From Bacteroidales bacterium (lineage in GTDB: Bacteria > Bacteroidota > Bacteroidia > Bacteroidales > Muribaculaceae), in contig SFER01000180.1 in NCBI GenBank assembly GCA_004557195.1, positions 1-5,532 on the forward strand: a DNA stretch of 5,532 bases. The letters are read 5' to 3'. The notes under the pieces were generated by a model, which was not told the origin of the DNA, did not search any database, and saw only the letters and a list, made by a program, of their open reading frames with translations. The position numbers and the translations under genes were made by a program. Of the stretch, positions 1 to 5,532 are shown piece by piece; the first letter of the stretch is position 1, and each line of letters opens with the position of its first letter.

Positions 1-674
1 ATGAGATTGAAAGTCGATGAGTTACGCACCCCGTTAAAATCGCCACAAATCAGAGTGGGCATGGTGGTTGTTTTTATCACCTTGTCGTATAAATATTGCA
101 ACTGTGCATTGCGCTCATTTTCATACAATGAAAGGTGAACATTAATCACTCTCACATTCTTACCATCGACATTAATGGTAACACATCCGGCAGATGTGTT
201 TGATGTTATGGCGGTGCCGTTGTATTCCTTTGGCATTTTCAATGTCGTAACATCGGTCATTTGCTTATTGGAAAGAGTCGCGAGGCCATATTTTCCACCG
301 CGGTAGTCCATGATACTGAAAAACGAATAGTAAGGGTAGCCGGCAAGCTGGGCAATTTTCTTTGCCTGATCGACATAGCTGGTTCTACTATTGCAACTGT
401 CAATCTCTTGAAGGCAAACGATGTGAGCCGATTTGGATTTTATCACATCGGCGATGCCTTGCTCGTTGGCTTGAGTGTCGCCCGAAGTGCCGTAATAAGG
501 GGCAGAGTGGCGAGTGTTGTAACTCATCACGACTATAGTCCCTGAATTTTGGTCAACAGGCTTTTCTTCTCCGCCCTGACCCGGAATTTCCGGGTCGGGG
601 GTTGAAGAATCTTTACTACAGCTATAAGCCGAGAAAGAGATGAGTGTTATCAATATCAGATTTATTAATTTCAT
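1..674 (-). CDS. Endonuclease/exonuclease/phosphatase (EEP) family lipoprotein, C-terminus cut by window edge
   Basis: Starting at the ATG at 674-672, the frame stays open for 224 codons to the left edge with no stop. Residues 1-18 form a short lipoprotein signal (Lys2, hydrophobic core, Ala-Tyr-Ser before Cys19). A Pro/Gly/acidic linker follows to about residue 45, then an EEP fold. Visible motifs are MSYNTR at 50-55 (metal-site Asn53), CLQEID at 87-92 (metal ligand Glu90), GLATLS at 130-135, NVHLS at 178-182 and CGDFNG at 210-215 (Asp212, Asn214). These match the conserved series of DNase I, APE1 and sphingomyelinase-type enzymes. The final Ser-Asp-His motif should lie just outside the window. 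The family cleaves phosphoester bonds using Mg2+; nucleic acid, sphingomyelin or phosphoinositide substrates are all possible, and the sequence does not choose between them. Lipidation implies a membrane-anchored extracytoplasmic enzyme. It starts 18 bases after the susD stop, so it is probably co-transcribed. The family call is strong; the substrate is unknown. Confidence 0.9.
   Translation of the reverse strand, partial: MKLINLILITLISFSAYSCSKDSSTPDPEIPGQGGEEKPVDQNSGTIVVMSYNTRHSAPYYGTSGDTQANEQGIADVIKSKSAHIVCLQEIDSCNSRTSYVDQAKKIAQLAGYPYYSFFSIMDYRGGKYGLATLSNKQMTDVTTLKMPKEYNGTAITSNTSAGCVTINVDGKNVRVINVHLSLYENERNAQLQYLYDKVIKTTTMPTLICGDFNGVRNSSTFNL
574..600. repeat. GC-rich inverted repeat inside the EEP lipoprotein linker coding region
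   Basis: The plus strand carries a perfect 9-base inverted repeat, GACCCGGAA (578-586) and TTCCGGGTC (588-596), around a single T at 587. The symmetry continues outward as CCC (574-576) against GGG (598-600) after one mismatch (577/597). In the minus-strand transcript this can fold into a stem of 7 pairs closing a 5-base loop, plus 3 more GC pairs beyond the mismatch. It begins about 75 bases into the EEP coding region, in the codons for the Pro/Gly/acidic linker. No U-run follows on either strand, so it is not an intrinsic terminator. Confidence 0.7.
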
Positions 675-692
675 TTTGAGAATTGTATTCTG
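675..692 (-). promoter_or_regulatory. susD-EEP junction, start region without Shine-Dalgarno
   Basis: The 18-base gap reads CAGAATACAATTCTCAAA on the coding strand. It has no Shine-Dalgarno match and no terminator-like stem followed by a U-run. This supports the EEP gene being the third gene of the same transcript. The ATG at 674 is the start because it directly precedes the signal peptide. Confidence 0.55.
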
Positions 693-2423
693 TTATTCCG
701 GCCAACCGGGGTTTTGACCGAGGAGAGGATTCTTCACTCTTTCGGCATAGGGAACGGGCCACAAATAATGCTTAGATGCATCGAATGTGCGAGCACCACC
801 TTCCGCAACCGATTTCTCAAAGATAATATCGCCAAATTCATCCACACCGGTATCGGGATATGGGTTGGCACCAAGGTCATTGAGACAAACTTTAAGACTC
901 GGACCGGTGATGGCGCGTCCCATTCTCAATTCACCCTCTTTCCAGCGGAAAATATCGGCAGTACGCATTCCGTCGAGTGTCATTTCAATGCGACGTTCGC
1001 GGCGCAACTCTGTGGTAAGGTCGAGATTCCATTCTTTTAATTCGGTGAGAATCATTCTGTGCATCCCCACACGGTCGCGAAGACGGTTGATAGTGATATC
1101 TATCTGGTCTTGGGTGAGTGTGCCTTGAATGTTGAGCATAGCCTCGGCGTAGATAAGCAACACCTCGGGATAGCGGATGATGTTGATATTTCCGTGTCCC
1201 ATGTTGTAGTTACCTGCGATTTCGGGGTCGTTATATTTCTTGAAATAGAAACCTGTGCGGCTGTTGGCACCATTGATACCTGCTTGGAGTGATGGGAAGC
1301 GGGGAAGGTTGAATTTTGAATTTGGTCGGCGGTCTTCCTTATCACCATCATCACCACCCGGCCACGCATCACCGGGGCAGTAGAGTGTCATTGCCATACG
1401 CGGGTCGCGATTCTTGAAATAATCGGCATAATGTTCTTCTTCGGCAGGATAGAGAGGACTTGTTGCAATGTCAGTTCTATGATAGTATTCAAGACCCGGT
1501 TTTGCCGGTTTGCCATCGGTGCAGAGATATGCGTCAACAAGCGATTTGGCAGCATTGAGACGAATGTAGTCCACAGGGCAGCATGTTTCGTTGGGAAGGT
1601 TGTGCGTTCTCACATCTGGGACATAGAGGTCGAATATGATTGCTTCGTTATTGTTGGGGTTGACCTCAGTGTCGCCTTCGGGCTTGTAGCACATGGAGTA
1701 GTCGCTCATCAAACCATAAGGGCTTTTCTCTATTATCTCTTTTGCTGCGGCTGCGGCTTCTTCATTGAGGCCGTTTTGAAGAGCGATGCGCGCTTTCAAA
1801 GCGAGTGCCCCCCAACGGTCGAGACGACCGACATCTTCACCGAGGCGACGCTCTGCAGGAAGCACTTTTGCAGCCCAGTCGAGGTCTTCGAGAATCCGTT
1901 TAACTATATCTTCACGCTTTGTGCGTGGAATATATGCTTCTTCGGCAGAGATAACATGCTCCACCCAGGGCACATCACCCCAGAATGTTGTGAGAAGGAA
2001 ATACACGTAGGCACGAAGGACCTTTGCTTCACCACCAAATGAATCTTTCAAATCTTGGTCGATATCAGCACGTTCGTAGTTGTCAAGGAAGTCGTTGCAT
2101 CTGAAAATTTTCTGGTAGCAGTTACTCCAGTAAGTTGTAACTGGGAAGCCAATTGTGTAGGAATATGTTCCTGCTGCAACCTGGGCAATGCCTTGTGTGG
2201 TGTTACCCCACTGGCAAGTTTCCGCGCAAGACTCGCTCCAATTGATAATTACGTCTTTACCGAATGCATTGTAACAGGGAAGTATTGCAGCCCTTAATTG
2301 TGCTTCGGTTTTCCAATATGTTTCGTTGGTAGCCGAATCTTCGGGATATCGGTCTAAAAAGTCGCTGCATGCAGTCATTGAGAAGAGCAGTGCAATGGCG
2401 AATAAATATTTAATGTACTTCAT
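693..2423 (-). CDS. RagB/SusD family nutrient-binding outer-membrane lipoprotein
   Basis: A complete 576-residue protein, within the usual SusD-like size range. Residues 1-18 are a lipoprotein signal ending Met-Thr-Ala before Cys19, followed by the typical SDFLDRYPED start of mature SusD proteins. Family landmarks are GEAKVLRAYVYFLL at 131-144 with FWGDVPWV just after it, RLDRWGALALKARIAL at 200-215 (helical TPR-like scaffold), IIRYPEVLLIYAEAMLN at 415-431, LRRERRIEMTLDGMRTADIFRW at 473-494, and the terminal LWPVPYAERVKNPLLGQNPGW at 554-574. The N-terminal half corresponds to SusD_N and the C-terminal half to SusD/RagB. SusD-like proteins sit on the outer leaflet, bind glycan or other nutrient, and act as a lid on the partner SusC barrel. 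The gene starts 12 bases after the susC stop, the normal arrangement for a pair. The ligand cannot be predicted. The protein has an unusually high number of Cys residues (see findings). ATG 2423 is the start because it gives the intact signal peptide. Confidence 0.97.
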   Translation of the reverse strand: MKYIKYLFAIALLFSMTACSDFLDRYPEDSATNETYWKTEAQLRAAILPCYNAFGKDVIINWSESCAETCQWGNTTQGIAQVAAGTYSYTIGFPVTTYWSNCYQKIFRCNDFLDNYERADIDQDLKDSFGGEAKVLRAYVYFLLTTFWGDVPWVEHVISAEEAYIPRTKREDIVKRILEDLDWAAKVLPAERRLGEDVGRLDRWGALALKARIALQNGLNEEAAAAAKEIIEKSPYGLMSDYSMCYKPEGDTEVNPNNNEAIIFDLYVPDVRTHNLPNETCCPVDYIRLNAAKSLVDAYLCTDGKPAKPGLEYYHRTDIATSPLYPAEEEHYADYFKNRDPRMAMTLYCPGDAWPGGDDGDKEDRRPNSKFNLPRFPSLQAGINGANSRTGFYFKKYNDPEIAGNYNMGHGNINIIRYPEVLLIYAEAMLNIQGTLTQDQIDITINRLRDRVGMHRMILTELKEWNLDLTTELRRERRIEMTLDGMRTADIFRWKEGELRMGRAITGPSLKVCLNDLGANPYPDTGVDEFGDIIFEKSVAEGGARTFDASKHYLWPVPYAERVKNPLLGQNPGWPE

Positions 2424-2435
2424 GATTCAAAAATT
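2424..2435 (-). promoter_or_regulatory. susC-susD junction, A/T-rich start region without Shine-Dalgarno
   Basis: The 12-base gap reads AATTTTTGAATC on the coding strand. It has no purine-rich Shine-Dalgarno match before the susD ATG. A/T-rich, SD-less starts are normal in Bacteroidota. The gap is too short for a promoter or terminator, so susD must be transcribed from upstream or from a promoter inside susC. Confidence 0.6.
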
Positions 2436-3980
2436 TTAGAATGTTGCTTGGAGACCAAAAATAAATGTCTTCACTTGAGGATAGGCGTCACCTGAACTTG
2501 TACGCAATTCGGGGTCGTAGGCACCAAAATAGTTGGTGAATGTCAACAAGTTGTCGGCAGAGAAATATACACGGAGTTTAGACAACCTTACAGGTTTGAG
2601 GAGATTTTTGGGAAGTGAGTATCCCACTTGGATATTCTTCAAACGAAGGTAGGAAGCATCTTCCATCCAATAGTCGCAGAATAAGAGATTGTGTTTCTGC
2701 CCCTGATAAAGACGAGGATAACTTGCATTTGTGTTGTTTGGAGTCCAACGGTCGAGGTGCTCTACTTTCGGAATAGAGTAATCGTTGATGAAGCAGTGGC
2801 GAGCCTCGTCGCTAAGATAACCGTTAGCCTTTCCTACACCTTGGAAATAGAAACTGAAGTCAATACCGCGCCATTCTACATAGCCCTTGAATGAATAGAT
2901 ATAGTGAGGATCGGAATCACCGAATACCACTTTGTCGTTGTCGTCGATTATGCCGTCAGGCTTTCCGTCGGGACCGGAAATGTCGCGGTATTTGATGTCG
3001 CCGGGTTGAACGATTGTCTTAGTATCCACCGGAGTGGCGAATTTAGGATTGATATACTTGCCGTCATCGTTGGTTCCTTCGAAGTCGTTGATCTGAGCAA
3101 GTCCATCGTTCATGTATCCATAGTAAGCGTCGATAGGATCGCCCTCGCGACGAATATAGTTGCCGAGCGATGCTTCGCTCTTGCCGAGGTCGATGATTTT
3201 GTTCTTTGAATCGGAGATGTTGAATGCGGCACTGTAGGTAAATTCGCCGATGCGGTCGCGCCACTGAATCCACCATTCCCAACCTTTGTTTTCAATCTCA
3301 CCCATGTTTTCATAAGGGAGGTTGCTGCTGCCTGTAATACCCACGATTGTCGGATAAACAGGTTTAACAAGTGCATTGATATTGTTCTTCTTATACCATT
3401 CAAATGTGGTGTTCAAGCGGTTGTTAAAGAAACTCAAGTCGATACCGATGTTAAACATTCGCAATGTTTCCCATTTGATATTTTGGTTTCCGAGTTTTGT
3501 CTGAACAAAGCCGACATTGTTTTTGCCACCGATAGGATAGGTCTTTTCTTCGCGTGAAATAGGAGTAAGATATGGATAGAAGTCTGAACCTACATTCTGG
3601 TTGCCGAGTTCACCCCAAGATGCACGAATCTTACCTTGATTCAACACCTTTGAGGCCCACTCCATGAAGTTTTCACGAGAGAAGTTCCATCCGGCAGAAA
3701 ACGATGGGAAATACCCCCAACGATTATCTTTCGAGAAACGTGAAGTGCCATCGATGCGCATATTGGCCTCAAAGAGGTAACGATTGTCGAATGCGTAGTT
3801 GACACGACCGAAATATGAGCGAAGTGCCCATGAATACTTGTTACCGCCGTTGGTAATATCTTCGGTTCCTGCAACTATCTGTTCTACTCCGTCTATAAGT
3901 ATGTTTTTACGAGATGCGGATAGTGTGCTGCGTGTTTCCCATTCTTGTGAGTAACCGAGCAATGCCGATGTCTCATGCAC
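2436..3980 (-). CDS. SusC-like receptor, C-terminal portion: remainder of TonB-dependent beta-barrel
   Basis: This 514-residue frame begins at an internal GTG (3980), which is unlikely to be a true start: there is no signal peptide, and receptor-like sequence continues upstream in the same frame (NRTFNKVHET). It carries the rest of the barrel, with amphipathic strands alternating with Asn/Gly/Tyr-rich loops. Landmarks include SYFGRVNYAFDNRYLFEANM at 55-74, WGYFPSFSAGWNFSRE at 88-103, KIRASWGELGNQNVG at 117-131, an Asp-rich loop encoded at 2931-2984, and the closing segment SKLRVYFSADNLLTFTNY. The chain ends in Phe (LQATF), the usual signal for barrel assembly by the BAM complex. On its own the fragment would lack the signal peptide, plug and TonB box and could not work as a receptor. 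The TAA at 2438-2436 is 12 bases before the susD ATG. Confidence 0.88.
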   Translation of the reverse strand: MHETSALLGYSQEWETRSTLSASRKNILIDGVEQIVAGTEDITNGGNKYSWALRSYFGRVNYAFDNRYLFEANMRIDGTSRFSKDNRWGYFPSFSAGWNFSRENFMEWASKVLNQGKIRASWGELGNQNVGSDFYPYLTPISREEKTYPIGGKNNVGFVQTKLGNQNIKWETLRMFNIGIDLSFFNNRLNTTFEWYKKNNINALVKPVYPTIVGITGSSNLPYENMGEIENKGWEWWIQWRDRIGEFTYSAAFNISDSKNKIIDLGKSEASLGNYIRREGDPIDAYYGYMNDGLAQINDFEGTNDDGKYINPKFATPVDTKTIVQPGDIKYRDISGPDGKPDGIIDDNDKVVFGDSDPHYIYSFKGYVEWRGIDFSFYFQGVGKANGYLSDEARHCFINDYSIPKVEHLDRWTPNNTNASYPRLYQGQKHNLLFCDYWMEDASYLRLKNIQVGYSLPKNLLKPVRLSKLRVYFSADNLLTFTNYFGAYDPELRTSSGDAYPQVKTFIFGLQATF

Positions 3981-5532
3981 TTTATTGAATGTGCGGTTGC
4001 ATTGGTTTCGCGTGAATAATAGTTCACAGAGTATTGTCCACCTAATGTAAGACCATCTATAATCTTTAATTCTGCGCCTCCGATAGCGTTGAACACGCGT
4101 GTGTTGCGTTTTTCGCTACCTGAATTCAAAGCCACATTCACCGGGTTTTTAACTGCACCGAATGAATACCAGTCGGTGTCAACCCAATTGCCGTTTTCGT
4201 CTTCCATTTGCCATCTAACCGGGAGTAGGGGAGAGATGCGTTGTGCAAGACGGAACACACCTGCAGTTCCACTCAATCCGCAGTCTTGGCGGTAGAAATC
4301 CACAAAACTCATTTTCCCGGTGAGTTTCAATCTGTTGTACACTTCGGTGTTGGCACTGATTCGGGCATTATGGCGGCGAGATTTGAATGCATCTCCTATT
4401 ACAAGACCATCCTGATTCAAGTAGCCGTAGGACATCATGTATCCGCTCTTTTCGTTACCTCCTTTTACACTGAGATTGTGTCCTGTTTGAAGCGCACTTT
4501 TCTTATACACTTCGTCAATCCAATCGGTGTTTGAGTATTCGTTGGGATAATTACCCGAGTCATATTTGGCAAATGCATCTTCATCATATGGCTTGGAATA
4601 GCCGGCAGCCGACATTGCCTCGTTGCTCAATGTCATATATTCTCTACCGCTAACGAGTTGTGGAAGCCGCGTAGGAGTTTGCCATCCAACATAGCCGCTA
4701 TAGTTAAATGTGGTTTTATCTTTCGACTGTCCGGTCTTTGTTGTAATCAAAATTACACCATTGGCGGCACGGGCACCATAAATCGCTGCCGATGCTGCGT
4801 CTTTGAGTACCGAAACCGATGCGATGTCATCCGGGTTGAGAAGGTTGATGTCGCCGCCTGCCACTCCATCGATAAGGATAAGAGGGTCGGTGCTACTGTT
4901 GATGGTGCTCACACCGCGGATGGTGATGCTCGACGCCGCGCCGGGTTGTCCCGTGGTGTTTGTTACGTTCACACCGGGCAGTTCGCCTTGCAATCCGGCA
5001 GCGACACTGGTAATAGGTCGGCTTTCGAGCACATCGCCTTTTACCATTGATACGGCACCGGTCAAGTTTACTTTTTTCTGTGTGCCATAGGCTACGACTA
5101 CCACTTCTTCAAGGTCGGTTACATTTTCTTTGAGAACAACGTTGATTTTCGAGCCGTTTTTCACTGTAATGTTTTGCTCTGCGTGTCCTACATACGAAAT
5201 TCTCAACTTGTCTCCTTTTTTCACTCTCAATGAGAATTGACCGTCAAGGTCGGTAGCCATTCCGCGGTTTGTCCCCACGATGGCCACTGTGGCACCGATG
5301 ATAGGCTCTCCTTGAATGTCGGTTACTACACCCGAGACATCAAAGGAATTACCATCTGTGGCATTGTTGCTCCCACTGCCTGTTGCATTCTGTCCTTTTT
5401 TATATAGGAGGATGCTGTTGTTTTGGTAGTCGTATGCCACACCAATTTTGCCAAGCATCTGCGAGAGCACTTTGTCGAGTGTCTCACCGGTTGATTTTAC
5501 GCTCACAATCTTGTCGGTATCGACAAATTCTT
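3893..5532 (-). CDS. SusC-like receptor, N-terminal portion: STN, CarboxypepD-regulatory-like, plug and early barrel
   Basis: The frame is open through the right edge, so no start codon is visible. The GTG at 5506 lies inside the STN domain and is not a real start. Counting residue 1 at that GTG: the second half of an STN (secretin/TonB N-terminal) domain covers up to about residue 36, with VSVKSTGETLDKVLSQML just before and after residue 1. An Asn/Gly/Ser-rich linker spans 38-54. A carboxypeptidase-regulatory-like beta domain spans 56-127 (VSGVVTDIQGEPIIGATV). The TonB-box-like EEVVVVAYGTQKK lies at 133-145. The plug spans about 146-258 and ends with the SusC/RagA signature AIYGARAANGVILITTKTG at 241-259. 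Early barrel strands follow to about residue 503 (NYYSRETNA). The last 34 or so residues, to the stop at 3893, are out-of-frame readthrough without barrel character. STN-bearing SusC proteins are typically tied to FecR anti-sigma and ECF sigma regulators. Confidence 0.9.
   Translation of the reverse strand, partial: EFVDTDKIVSVKSTGETLDKVLSQMLGKIGVAYDYQNNSILLYKKGQNATGSGSNNATDGNSFDVSGVVTDIQGEPIIGATVAIVGTNRGMATDLDGQFSLRVKKGDKLRISYVGHAEQNITVKNGSKINVVLKENVTDLEEVVVVAYGTQKKVNLTGAVSMVKGDVLESRPITSVAAGLQGELPGVNVTNTTGQPGAASSITIRGVSTINSSTDPLILIDGVAGGDINLLNPDDIASVSVLKDAASAAIYGARAANGVILITTKTGQSKDKTTFNYSGYVGWQTPTRLPQLVSGREYMTLSNEAMSAAGYSKPYDEDAFAKYDSGNYPNEYSNTDWIDEVYKKSALQTGHNLSVKGGNEKSGYMMSYGYLNQDGLVIGDAFKSRRHNARISANTEVYNRLKLTGKMSFVDFYRQDCGLSGTAGVFRLAQRISPLLPVRWQMEDENGNWVDTDWYSFGAVKNPVNVALNSGSEKRNTRVFNAIGGAELKIIDGLTLGGQYSVNYYSRETNATAHSIKCMRHRHCSVTHKNGKHAAHYPHLVKTYL
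3991..4000 (-). other. Frameshift site in susC (apparent one-base deletion)
   Basis: On the coding strand, 4000-3991 reads GCAACCGCAC. The N-terminal frame reads sensible receptor sequence up to about GCA (4000-3998). The C-terminal frame reads sensible receptor sequence from CGC (3995-3993). Adding one A to the AA at 3998-3997 gives ETNANRTFNKVHET, and adding one C to the CC at 3996-3995 gives ETNATRTFNKVHET. Either restores one continuous barrel frame. The exact lost base is ambiguous because both runs are two-base homopolymers. No classical X-XXY-YYZ slippery heptamer is seen here, so programmed frameshifting is not favoured. Confidence 0.85.

Larger units (their letters stand above)
2436..5532 (-). 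pseudogene. SusC/RagA-family TonB-linked outer-membrane receptor gene, frameshifted and 5'-truncated by window edge
   Basis: Taken together, two overlapping frames encode about 1030 residues of one SusC-like protein. The first frame runs from the right edge to about 3998, and the second from about 3995 to the TAA at 2438-2436. SusC proteins are TonB-driven outer-membrane barrels that import oligosaccharides or other nutrients captured by SusD. The gene directly precedes susD. All expected domains are present in order across the two frames, with neither loss nor duplication, so the break is a single small indel rather than a rearrangement. It is marked as a pseudogene because the sequence as given cannot yield a full protein. 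A sequencing or assembly error would explain it equally well, and the gene may be intact in the organism. The missing 5' part should hold the signal peptide and the first half of the STN domain. Confidence 0.85.

Noticed and set aside
261..545. A 94-codon plus-strand open frame in the left part of the window
   Set aside because: The minus strand here encodes the EEP domain with several conserved motifs in one frame, so the plus-strand frame is a shadow.
679..691. Small inverted repeat AGAAT-ACA-ATTCT between susD and the EEP gene
   Set aside because: It has only five A/T-rich pairs and no following U-run, so it is too weak for a terminator. It is easily expected by chance.
1431..2042. A 203-codon plus-strand open frame opposite susD
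   Set aside because: It lies wholly antisense to a clear SusD-family gene. Its Cys/Phe/Val-rich translation has no recognisable domain, and the frame is explained by codon bias of the real gene.
3978..3990. Programmed -1 ribosomal frameshift at the susC break (coding strand TCA ATA AAG TGC)
   Set aside because: The P-site codon ATA would not re-pair well after a -1 slip, and there is no X-XXY-YYZ heptamer. Family-like sequence in the second frame already begins upstream of this point, so a simple base loss at 3995-3998 fits better.
3893..3994. The 34-residue tail of the first susC frame as a genuine alternative C-terminus
   Set aside because: The tail is His/Lys-rich, has no beta-barrel pattern and does not end in an aromatic residue. 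The same bases read in the other frame give normal SusC sequence.
4658..5050. A 130-codon plus-strand open frame opposite the SusC plug
   Set aside because: It is antisense to strongly conserved plug and SusC signature sequence, and its translation is low in family-like features.

Overview
The window reads as part of a polysaccharide-utilisation-type (Sus-like) locus from a member of the Bacteroidales. The evidence is a SusC/RagA-family TonB-dependent receptor followed 12 bases later by a RagB/SusD lipoprotein, a gene pair characteristic of Bacteroidota. The A/T-rich start regions without a Shine-Dalgarno sequence and the Bacteroidota-style lipoprotein signals agree with this. Genus or species cannot be fixed from the sequence.

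All real genes lie on the minus strand, so transcription runs from right to left. (1) 5532-2436: a SusC-like outer-membrane receptor whose 5' end, with the signal peptide and first half of the STN domain, lies beyond the right edge. Its frame is broken by an apparent one-base deletion near 3995-3998. The N-terminal part (STN end, carboxypeptidase-regulatory-like domain, TonB-box-like linker, plug, early barrel) and the C-terminal part (rest of the barrel, terminal Phe) are in different frames. (2) 2423-693: a complete 576-residue SusD-like surface glycan-binding lipoprotein. (3) 674-1: a predicted lipoprotein of the endonuclease/exonuclease/phosphatase (EEP) superfamily, 224 residues visible. 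It starts 18 bases after the susD stop, and its C-terminus runs off the left edge.

The gaps of 12 and 18 bases, the shared strand and the lack of any terminator-like element between genes suggest one operon. In the standard model, SusD and SusC form a lidded outer-membrane importer powered by TonB. The STN domain suggests trans-envelope signalling to a FecR-like anti-sigma factor and ECF sigma factor encoded outside the window. The EEP lipoprotein would act on a phosphodiester or phosphomonoester substrate in the periplasm or at the cell surface. The transported substrate cannot be deduced.

No RNA gene, mobile element, CRISPR array, promoter or intrinsic terminator was found. The points most worth a second look are the susC frameshift, the EEP enzyme attached to a Sus pair, and a strong GC-rich inverted repeat inside the EEP linker coding region. 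I do not see convincing evidence for an entirely new system.
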